From: Litoditis marina
Lineage: Eukaryota; Nematoda; Chromadorea; Rhabditida; Rhabditidae
NCBI GenBank assembly: GCA_964036275.1
Contig: OZ038434.1
Span: 8,575,060 to 8,639,059 of the forward strand
Length of the DNA stretch: 64,000 nt
Direction: 5' to 3'
The stretch's first letter is position 1. Each line of letters opens with the position of its first letter. This document shows, piece by piece, positions 1-7,797 of this stretch. The notes beneath the pieces are model-generated. The model did no database searches. It had not been told where the DNA came from and worked only from the letters and a program-made list of their open reading frames with translations. The translations under genes were made by a program, and so were the position numbers.

Positions 1-183
1 GATATCACTAGAGTCATCATCCAGCTCACATGAGTTTCACGCAGTACAAAGAAACACATTGTTTGTGGCTTCGATAGCAACCATCTCAGGTTTTACTTCA
101 AATTTACAGTTAGGACAAACAAAAGTATGCGAGCCAATAAAAGTTGCCTTTGCATTCTTGTAGTACTGTATTTTATGAACATC
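1..183 (-). pseudogene. TFIIE-alpha zinc-ribbon-like fragment, interrupted by a stop
   Basis: A 61-codon frame on the minus strand reads through one TGA (37-39) to the window edge. It contains a CPNC pair (FVCPNCKFEV), 19 residues later CTA followed by the TGA, then an acidic tail ELDDDSSD. TFIIE-alpha subunits carry a C-x2-C ... C-x2-C zinc ribbon followed by an acidic E-L/V-x-E/D-D stretch, and the preceding residues (KNAKATFIGSHTF) sit where the family has its linker from the winged helix. The TGA lies exactly where the fourth zinc-binding cysteine is expected, one base from TGC or TGT. No winged-helix domain was found upstream; a stop at 184-186 closes the frame. An acceptor-like ATACAG just before YYKNAK could make this a real exon instead. 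Reading: degenerate copy, a real exon with a splice near the TGA, or a sequencing error. Family assignment rests on motif spacing only. Confidence 0.4.
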
Positions 184-596
184 TCAATCCCTCCAAAAAA
201 AGGTGACAAAACTGGACTAAAAAATGGGGATACCAAACATTTCCTTTCTGCAGACTGGAAATAGTTTTTCGGGTAATTGCCCCATTGTTTAGGCTCGCAT
301 TCCGCTCTACTTGATTTGCGCAATAATGGCTTAAATGAACAAAGATTGGTTTGTTTTGTTGAACCAACGACGGTGATCTGGTCCATATTGGTTTTTCATT
401 TGGATGGAATCACTACTTTTGATTAAAATATAGACGAAAAATCCCGTTGAAGTCTTAAATTAAACTGCCCCATGAATATTCTAACGGAATTATTGTATGT
501 GGGATAAAAGTAAGACTGTATCAACATTCTTGAAGTTTTACTTGCTATATGTATGTAAACAATCATTTTACATTATAACTATTGAACAAGATTTAC

Positions 597-723
597 CTGC
601 ATTTGAGCGACAACAATGGGACAGCATAGAAGGAGAGAAGTAATCCAGCTGAAGACGATCCAACACTTGCAACGAGTCAATGACTGATCCGCGTATCGCG
701 AAGGCTTCATCATGGCCGAGTAT
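597..723 (-). CDS. GPCR exon 5 (Y of DRY, second intracellular loop, TM4)
   Basis: The exon has 127 nt between the acceptor ATTTTTAG and the donor GTAAAT, entering phase 2 and leaving phase 0. It encodes [20 protein letters not shown], a basic second loop, and TM4 [19 protein letters not shown] ending AQMQ. The next exon should begin with the second extracellular loop and lies beyond or was lost from the left edge. Confidence 0.85.
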
Positions 724-3700
724 CTAAAAATGAAAATATACAAAAAAAAATGTAAATTGAAGTAAAATTTAGTCACGACCTAGCATTTTAGTGAGGCATT
801 GTGCACTTTGCCATTGCACGTTTCTGTCTTCTGCTGTGTTTTTTTTAGTGACTGTGCAATTTACGAACAGTATAAGCACATTGTAAAACTACTTTGTGAA
901 TAGAGTAACTACTTATTGTCATATAAATGCCACTTCATGGGGACCTATTGCCCATGAGCGGAATGCTAAGCAGGTTTTCGCCCTGGGTACTAGTTTTCTC
1001 GTGTTCAGAAATGACAAAATACTTTATTTTTCATTTAGCTTATTGTTGTTCGCTCAAAGGTGAACAATGAATCTAAACTGGGCGGGCGGCACAACGTGAA
1101 ACGTATAGGTAAACTTCATATGTTTTGATGAATAGTAACAAATTTAACCGTATCTCAATTTTTAGTAAACGTTCATTCCAGCATTCCTGCATCATCCCAA
1201 TCGAATCTTTGATGTTTCGCGCACACCCTCTTCTAAGAATTGAGTCATGTAAGTCAGGGATCAACTCATCATGCTAAGACAACAAACGACCAGGGAATGA
1301 CAAAGCGCTCACTAAATGAAAACTGGCTCTGTAGGTTTCCGGAATATAAAGTAGACCAGTTTTCATAGTTTTCTTTCCATATTATGCAACTGACATACGC
1401 TTTCGCTTGGTATCTTCATACATTCATGGATCCTTGCTTATATTGCGGGGTTGCGTTTTATACTAAGTTGGTATATAAGGGTCATCAGCTATATTAAACC
1501 CAACACTCCGATCCCTTTTGTTGAATAGGAGATAAACGTATTTTCAAAATCATAGTTCGTCACTTTATTCAGAGGCTTTGTTCTTTGAAGCCCTTGTTAC
1601 GTTGCTACGCACCATGCCACGGTTAAATTATTCAACGTTTCTCGAACAAACGACCTTCATAATTAACGAAGTCTAAGAGGGGACAACTGCGTCAGAGGTT
1701 ACACTTACAAATTAGAATTTTAGCTCTATCATTCGAATTGTAGTCTGTTCTGTCACCTGTAGACTTGGAGTTTACGCTAATTTCAATTGTGGACAAAGGC
1801 TAATTAGGATCAAACTACATGGAAACAGCGCAGCAAACAAATGATTTTTCCTGCAACAAATATCTTATGAAAGTTTGATTGGGACTTCTAAAATGCAAAT
1901 CAATCAGGTTTACCATCTATACTAGCTTTGTAGGTTATGAAGAGAAGGAAGACCGAAGTGAAATTCGAGGAAGCTCATAAATTTGAATAATTCACACTAA
2001 AAACCGATTCCATTCTCATGAATGATAAATTTCCTTCCCATTCGGCCTCTATGCATTTCTATTCGACTGCCTCAGCTGTTTTCGTGACGTCATGCTCTGC
2101 TTTTTGACCTCGGCCTAAGACTATTATGCCGGCGTGGCCATAAATTCGGCGGAAACACCACGTCATACTGGCTCACATCACCAACCCACAATCTGAGCTG
2201 ATTCGCTCAACTGAGAAATATGGGAGCCGGCATGCAGACATAAACAAGATACAGATCTATGTAAGAAGTTTTTCTCGCGGGGTTTGAGCACTGTGTTGGG
2301 CATTGCTCGATCTTCCCAAGGTCTAAACGTGTGTTGACGTGAGCACTTTATACAGGACAAATTGCTTGTATTAGTACTGGAAATAACAAGTTTCACTCAA
2401 ATCCACTGTTTCTCCATTCTGTTCTCATTTTCAAGAAACATAAAAACATAAACGTTCTTACCGATCTATACAAATCCATGCGAACGTGTAAACGGTGGAG
2501 CAAACAAGAGCTATTTGAAGATATGACGTGCACTTACAAAGAAGGGAATTGTCTCCTGAAATTGATATGACTTGATTCAAACTTGGGACTAATGAAAAAA
2601 TGGAGAGGTCATTTTTCCGTCCTCCTCTTCACACTTTTTCGTAATTGAACCCACGTTTGAAAAGTTTATGTTTTCTTCTACTGCGACGAATTTTATGCTC
2701 AGATTCGGCCAATAGAGACTTTTTGTGAGCGTTTACGTATTCTTCTCCCGTAGTTGGAAATTGAACAGTTTTTTTTTAATTGGGAAGAGATAAGGTTACT
2801 TAGGATCATTTAATGTTGTAATATACAGAATTTGTTATACATATTTGTGTTCGTAGTTAGTAGCTTTCTTGCTATGTAGCGCATTGCTTTCACATTATTG
2901 GATAGCAATAGTAGTAGTTAGGGGCATTCACTACCAACGACAACATTATTTGGGTAGCAGAGCAATTGATTTCAGGAAATACACAAATGATATGCATTAG
3001 AGCTGGACGCTTATTTGGAGAAACAATACATAGAATTGTAAGTTTATATGATAAAAGGGTAGTATAGACTTGGTTCGCAAAAAAAACACATTTGAGAAGT
3101 AAGAAATGTCAAAACAACCGCAATACCTTACTGGGGATGAGAGTTCACAAAGATTCGTGAAGTGAAATTAATCATAGTTTAAAATTCAAGATTTAATGAA
3201 GAATTATGAGAAAAGAAAAAGAGATGAGACAGAGAAAAAGAGATAGAAGGCAAAATGAAGAAAATAACACGACGATTTCTCACCTGAATATCGCCATCGG
3301 CTATCTAGTGACGAATAAATACTAAATGGAACTATGAACAACGCGGTCAGCAAATCGGCCACCGATAACGAAACCTGCAGAATAAAATGAAAGTACCAAT
3401 GTTACAAAACACTGCAGATAAAAACTATTTGTTTACAATTTTTAGTTGTTAAGGTGAACGAAATATGTTTGTGTCTACACAACTGCTTGAATCGGGATCT
3501 AAACTATTTCGAGTACACCGATTTCTAACTTGCTGAAAGAAATATTTGATCTTCTATAAATGTTTATAAGCTTAATCTATGAAACCAACTATAAAATATG
3601 AAATTTAATTACAGGTCAAATAAAAAGAACTCACCAAGTAACAACCTATTACATCGTACAGTTCGGTGTTGGTTGAGATCACGAGAATGTTTAGTAGGGC

Positions 3701-4266
3701 ACTTCCCAGTAGTAGTACCTGGAATACGTTGATTTGAACAGAATTTGATTTTTTGAAATTTTCATCAGTTTTAAGGTGAAAAAAGAATTGAAAGCGATTG
3801 ATATTCCTTAGCGCATTCAATTCTAGCTTATCGATATTTATGCCCAAAAAGATTTTTCATTTTAACAATGTTGTAAAGGTCAGAACTATGAAAAATTACA
3901 TGAAGCGATGTATTCCCCGATCGCAATGGTGTTATACCACCTTTTCGAGTACCCCATCTTCCTCAATATAGTTCTGCGACGTCTCGTGGGTGTCAAAAGA
4001 GTATCCGGATATGTTTGCGGATGCGAGTCTTACAGTCATATCGCTCAAGATATTTCCATTTGTTACATCATTCAAAATTTATCCTTCTCACCACACGAGA
4101 ACTATCACAAACACTCTATTCCAACCGTCCTCATGACTTTCACACACCATCTCCCTCTTCACCCATTAGATCCACCCCTTCCCCCACCGACCTCCACGGC
4201 GACTATGACGGCAGCCTTGGCGAGTGCCTCGGCGGAGAGTGAACGGCCGTCGACCAGATGCCACAT
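597..4266 (-). CDS. Rhodopsin-class (class A) GPCR, N-terminus through TM4; 3' part missing
   Basis: Five exons splice in phase: 4266-4192, 3718-3635, 3374-3284, 2555-2462 and 723-597. The product is a plasma-membrane seven-transmembrane receptor expected to signal through G proteins. Seen directly: a short N-terminus ([17 protein letters not shown]), TM1 with the conserved Asn (ALLNILVI), TM2 with the sodium-pocket Asp ([15 protein letters not shown]), a Trp in the first loop (SRWRYSG), the disulfide Cys at 3.25 ([10 protein letters not shown]) exactly 24 residues before the Asp of an intact DRY motif ([15 protein letters not shown]), and TM4 with its Trp and Pro ([12 protein letters not shown]). 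Position 3.32 is Gln, not the Asp that binds amines, so a classical biogenic-amine receptor is unlikely although the overall look is amine-receptor-like. The last exon ends in phase 0 before GTAAAT; no TM5-TM7 exon is visible in 1-596. I do not recognise the ligand or the exact orthologue. The start is the first ATG after an in-frame TGA. Confidence 0.85.
752..878 (+). repeat. Dispersed repeat, copy 1
   Basis: This stretch aligns with 8289-8415 in the same orientation. Shared blocks include TAGTCACG, TAGCATT, GTGCACTTTG, CACGTTTCTG, TTCTGCTGTGTTT and AACAGTATA, separated by small differences. The pattern is an old dispersed element copied into two introns. No open frame or obvious terminal inverted repeat is visible. 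Confidence 0.75.
2073..2092. promoter_or_regulatory. CAGCTG E-box next to TGACGTCA (CRE-type) site in GPCR intron 4
   Basis: CAGCTG at 2073-2078 and the perfect 8-bp palindrome TGACGTCA at 2085-2092 lie 6 bp apart. TGACGTCA is the established CREB/ATF bZIP site and CAGCTG is an E-box form. Function here is inference; a single occurrence may be chance. Confidence 0.25.
2462..2555 (-). CDS. GPCR exon 4 (TM3 and DR of the DRY motif)
   Basis: The exon has 94 nt between the acceptor AATTTCAG and the donor GTAAGA, entering phase 1 and leaving phase 2. It encodes [20 protein letters not shown] and then [12 protein letters not shown]. The 24-residue spacing between Cys and the DRY Asp fits only if the internal GTAAGT at 2537-2532 is not used as a donor; the following AG would leave a 27-nt intron, too short for nematodes. 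Confidence 0.88.
3284..3374 (-). CDS. GPCR exon 3 (TM2 and first extracellular loop)
   Basis: The exon has 91 nt between the acceptor ATTCTGCAG and the donor GTGAGA, entering phase 0 and leaving phase 1. It encodes [20 protein letters not shown], a textbook TM2 with the conserved Asp, then [10 protein letters not shown] with the loop Trp. Confidence 0.9.
3635..3718 (-). CDS. GPCR exon 2 (rest of TM1, first intracellular loop)
   Basis: The exon has 28 codons, phase 0 at both ends, between the acceptor GTATTCCAG and the donor GTGAGT. It encodes [14 protein letters not shown] with the TM1 Asn, then [14 protein letters not shown], which matches the loop leading to TM2 in class A receptors. Confidence 0.85.
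4192..4266 (-). CDS. GPCR exon 1 (start codon, N-terminus, start of TM1)
   Basis: The exon has 25 codons from ATG (4266-4264) to GTG GAG before a GTCGGT donor, phase 0. It encodes MWHLVDGRS followed by a mostly hydrophobic run ending AAVIVAVE that joins directly to VLLLGS of the next exon to complete TM1. An in-frame TGA lies 14 codons upstream, so this ATG is the likely start unless an upstream exon splices in at the CCTCAG just 5' of it. The donor is non-consensus after GT, which slightly lowers confidence. Confidence 0.75.
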
Positions 4267-4335
4267 TGATTTCGCCTCCAGGGGACATGGAGCCTGAGGC
4301 TTCGCTCAAGGCTGGCGCCCGCACAGTTTGTACCT
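4267..4335 (-). promoter_or_regulatory. Probable 5' UTR and leader acceptor of the GPCR gene
   Basis: A T8 run followed by TATGTGTCCAG (AG at 4335-4334) lies 67 nt upstream of the ATG. This could be the acceptor for a spliced leader (trans-splicing is common in nematodes) or for an untranslated first exon. A second acceptor-like CCTCAG lies closer to the ATG. This is an inference from sequence alone. Confidence 0.3.
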
Positions 4336-5639
4336 GGACACATAGTCATTAAAAAAAACTTTTACCTGCTTACATATTTATAGATATAGTATAGGTAAAT
4401 AATAATATCAATTCATTCGAGCATACATAAATACGCATGTTTGAGTACCATTTATCAGATTGTGAACAGGACATCTATGACAAATCCTGGGCCCTACGAA
4501 TGATGAAGACAGCGAGATAACCATCATCTGACAAGATATCATATTGGTTGATATCCTATATGACTTATGAGAATTCTGTTAACAAATGCAGTTCAAAAAC
4601 ACAATAAAGAGGCATGTGAGGCATCATAAAAAAGTTATTTCGCTCGTGTCTGTTTATTGGAAAGGAGCAAACTGTTTCAAATTGAAGTATGGATTTGAAA
4701 CGTCGACAACGTTCAGATTGGTAACTCTTATATGAATCGACTTCAAAGTGTAGCCTAAACGAAGAACGAGTATCATGTGTAGAAAGAGAGAAATACTTTA
4801 TTTCAAACGGGAAGTGGTACAGTTCATTTGATTTGGTAGAACCAAGACATGAGCGAATTGTGTAGAGAACTATCGAATTAGAAATGTCACAATTTCACAG
4901 TGGTGACAAATGAATGCTTTAATTCTGGTTGTAGAAATGATGTAAATACAATCGCGTTTTTCTAAGAGCATGGTATTTTGCGTGAGTTTCATGCAATATC
5001 CGATTCTACTACACGTGAATGGAAAAGCCAGTAGAACAAGATAACGATTAAGTGAAAGATCGCTGGTTTGACATGACACGTTTTTCATTCATAACGTATC
5101 CACAAGTTTAATGTAACTATGAGTTTGAACTCTATATTGAAAAAGTATAATGAACTTGCTATATCTTGCAATTAATAGAGTCTGATCATTTACCCCGAGG
5201 GCCTTCACCCAACGCCTCGAATACAAACAAACTGGGATTCAGAACAAACAAAATGCCCCATTAAGACAAAAAACTCCTTCAACATAGAAAATCGTGCAAA
5301 ATACTCTTTCAGAATAACGACAAAATCTGTAGCACAAGATAAAAGTTTTTGACAATCTTACGCGGTTTCATTTACTCAAAATAATTCTTTGACTAAACTA
5401 TGGAATGCATTGAACATTAAACATTGATGATTTCTGCTCCAATAAATGACTCGGAAAAAATTGAAACCGCATGCTTGACTACTGACTAGGGTTTCGCTCA
5501 AACCGACCGCACTATTTGTCGTTCAGCAACAATACACACGTAAACAAATATCCTGTCCGCTAACTTTACAAGGTCTAGTTTTGACTGTATCGGGCTCAAA
5601 TTACAAGTTTACAAGGCGATTCTCATGAGAACAGTCCGA

Positions 5640-5945
5640 ACAATGCGGTGCTGGGTGCTGACCGACTAGAATACTGTGTGAAACGGGGAGGAGGCCTGGA
5701 GACTCCGCCCCCTGGAATCGATACTCTCTCCCTCTGCTCTCGGTGTCAACGCACCGGATAAAGCAGAACGAGAGCCGGCATGACCTTATGCGTCCGTTTG
5801 GCAGGCTGGCGGCTACACAAAGTGTGTTGTGGCGCCAGGTGGCGGCTGGTTGGCGCGCGCACCGCGCCTGATTGATGACCGCCTGTTACCAGATATGGGC
5901 ACATGAAGGCGCCGCGATGAAACGCTAAGGTGATTTCCGGCGGAA
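5640..5945. promoter_or_regulatory. G+C-rich, CpG-dense block, possible promoter or CpG-like element
   Basis: In otherwise A+T-rich DNA this block is rich in GGCGCC, GCGCGC and GGTGGCGG motifs and has a GC-box-like CCGCCCCC near 5706-5713. It lies about 1.4 kb upstream of the GPCR start codon. No frame is long or protein-like enough to call an exon. It could be promoter DNA, an unrecognised exon of another gene, or a G+C-rich repeat. Confidence 0.3.
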
Positions 5946-6724
5946 GGGATCGGGTTTCAGAATAGAAAGGGACGTAAGATGGATTTCTTTAGGGGAAATT
6001 AACACATGAACGACATTTTGGCACGTTTCCAGTACTTATAATATTCAAAAAAACTTTGATACCAAGATTCTCAGAGTATGAAGATCTCCAATAAGTCTTA
6101 TACTGTTATTATCTATTCGTTCAAAGAAGAGGGAAACATTTATATTGATTACGTGATGCACTGAGCGTAAAAAGCGTTAAAAAACGTAAGCAATGTTTAT
6201 AATGCTTTGTTGTCTATAACTTCAAAGCGAACAGTCTTTATTCATGTATTCATAAAATGCAATGCCCGATTGAGAGCTCATATCATACTGTACGAAAATT
6301 CAAGTCTTCTTGAATTTTTCTCGAAATGGAAAGGGAACATTGAGCTACTCAAAACAAAGAACCGCTTAATCGAAACCTGGGGCTCGCACTATGTAGAGGC
6401 ACAACGTAGAATTGCATAACTTGTAACTCTTTCCTATTAGTCAAACGTGACATCTGAGCTTCTCTTTTATCTGCTCGCTATATATGTTTTGAAATGCAAT
6501 TCGTATTTGACGCGGCGGCTATGGCAAGTCGACTTAGCCATTTACCTAATTGCTAGCCTTGCACATCACGTCATCGGATTAGTAGGCATAAGCCAGGCAG
6601 CACCGCCGCCGGATAACATGGAGCCAGATCCGGGGCCTAGATGAAGCACCATGAGAGGCTCTCATGAGAGAACTCGGGTTGGGAAATACTCATTATCTTC
6701 TTCTTTTCATTTCTATGCATCTTA

Positions 6725-6744
6725 CTCTCTCTCTCTCTCTCTCT
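6725..6744 (+). repeat. (CT)10 microsatellite
   Basis: Ten perfect CT units in a polypyrimidine context. Confidence 0.95.
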
Positions 6745-7430
6745 TCTATAACGCTCTCTTGTTTCCAAGTATAATAAATGAACATCACGAATCTGATAAG
6801 ATTCTCATGATTGGCAAACTCTGGTTACAAAACTCTGTTTAGGACTGAAAATAGTTCAGAGCCATTTTGAAATTTTTGAGGTCTCAAAGAGAACTATATG
6901 TTCCAGTCTTAATAGTGTCGTGCACTCAAACTGACCTACAGTTACACAAATAACAACATTTGAGAATCAACTAAATGATAGAAAACAATAGAAGTCAGAA
7001 TGTTTGTTGAAACAAGCGTGCAGAAGACGAAAAAGAATGGAAGGTGGGAAGGACTGAAAGACATGCCAGCGCCTGAATAAATCACTTTTTCTACCTCTGA
7101 AGTGCAGTCTCCTCCCGGAGGAGACTACATTGTATTTGGGAAAAAGTCAGTGAATTGATGCTATCTAAGAACAAATGTCCCGTTACATCGAAAAACGTTA
7201 AAACTTACGAGAAAAACACACGTAATGGTTCAACTAAATCGTATAACATCGAGTACAATAAAACACTTCAACAATAATCACAAGTTTGTTTTTCGAATGT
7301 ATTTTATCTCAAAATGCAAACACACTGCACTGCGTACCTCCCAATTTTGATTTTTGGCCACTTCCAATGCTGGGATGTTTGCCGCTAGTACATTTTGGAT
7401 GCAAAGGCACCTAGAAAAAATGGTGGCTTT

Positions 7431-7460
7431 CAGAACAATCGCATGCACCTGATTGTTCTG
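7431..7460. other. Perfect 10-bp inverted repeat with 10-nt loop
   Basis: CAGAACAATC is followed, after GCATGCACCT, by its exact reverse complement GATTGTTCTG. Pairing does not extend further. It lies about 160 bp past the COMMD2 stop codon and could be a hairpin in a longer 3' UTR, a protein-binding palindrome or chance. The stem is too short for a typical miRNA precursor. Confidence 0.6.
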
Positions 7461-7598
7461 TTATTTATTTTCGGACTTCATAAGTAATACCATTTCCCGA
7501 TGTTACCGTTTTAGTAGTTCTGGACATGAAACAAAAAAAACAGAACCACTCTATACTTCTGTTCATTTCCAATAACCAAACTCTGCTTATATATGAAC

Positions 7599-7604
7599 TT
7601 TATT
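7599..7604 (-). terminator. Poly(A) signal AATAAA of the COMMD2-like gene
   Basis: A canonical AATAAA on the minus strand begins 17 nt after the stop codon at 7621-7623, giving a very short 3' UTR, which is usual in nematodes. Confidence 0.7.
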
Positions 7605-7620
7605 TCAATCAACGTTTCAT

Positions 7621-7797
7621 TCACACTCTGACCCGTTTCGCCCTATTGAGAGCCTGAAGACAGTCTTCTACTTCCGAGGATAACTTCTCCAGCATTTCCG
7701 GTGCAACGGAGAAGGTCTGTTTCTTCCCATCCTTTGTTGTCAGGTTCCACACGAAAGAAACCTCTGGTTGGGTATGCAACATGGAACGTTGTGCCAT
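7621..7797 (-). CDS. COMMD2: COMMD2-like terminal exon (COMM domain and stop)
   Basis: The exon has 58 codons plus TGA after the acceptor CGTTTGCAG. It encodes MAQRSMLHTQPEVSFVWNL, the beta-strand part, then GKKQTFSVAPEMLEKLSSEV and the C-terminal helix with the basic end AKRVRV. Confidence 0.9.
   Translation of the reverse strand: MAQRSMLHTQPEVSFVWNLTTKDGKKQTFSVAPEMLEKLSSEVEDCLQALNRAKRVRV

Larger units (their letters stand above)
724..2461 (-). other. GPCR intron 4 (1,738 bp)
   Basis: Bounded by a GTAAGA donor and an ATTTTTAG acceptor. It holds one copy of a dispersed repeat (752-878), a CAGCTG plus TGACGTCA pair near 2073-2092, and short chance open frames. I see no nested gene I can support. 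Confidence 0.7.
4336..7598. other. Intergenic region between the GPCR start and the COMMD2 3' end
   Basis: These 3.3 kb contain no exon chain I can join on either strand. Open frames near 6207-6842 (+) and 4870-5088 (-) are short, lack recognisable domains and have unremarkable composition. Contents worth naming are the G+C-rich block 5640-5945, the (CT)10 run at 6725-6744 and the perfect hairpin at 7431-7460. Because the GPCR reads leftwards, its promoter should lie here. Confidence 0.5.

Noticed and set aside
1073..1264. Minus-strand frame with QECWNE, resembling the end of a kinase or guanylyl-cyclase kinase-homology domain
   Set aside because: Only a few residues fit, there are no other domain motifs, no supporting splice sites, and it lies within a GPCR intron.
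2511..2555. An 18-nt GPCR microexon ending at GTAAGT (2538-2555)
   Set aside because: The intron left behind would be 27 nt, and only read-through restores the 24-residue spacing between the TM3 cysteine and DRY.
3908..4297. Plus-strand 129-codon frame opposite GPCR exon 1
   Set aside because: It is antisense to a well-supported exon, is low in domain content, and its proline/serine-rich part follows from the G+C-rich exon and intron edge read on the wrong strand.
6207..6842. Three consecutive plus-strand frames of 63-70 codons
   Set aside because: No family resemblance, no splice sites joining them in phase, and one runs through the (CT)10 microsatellite.
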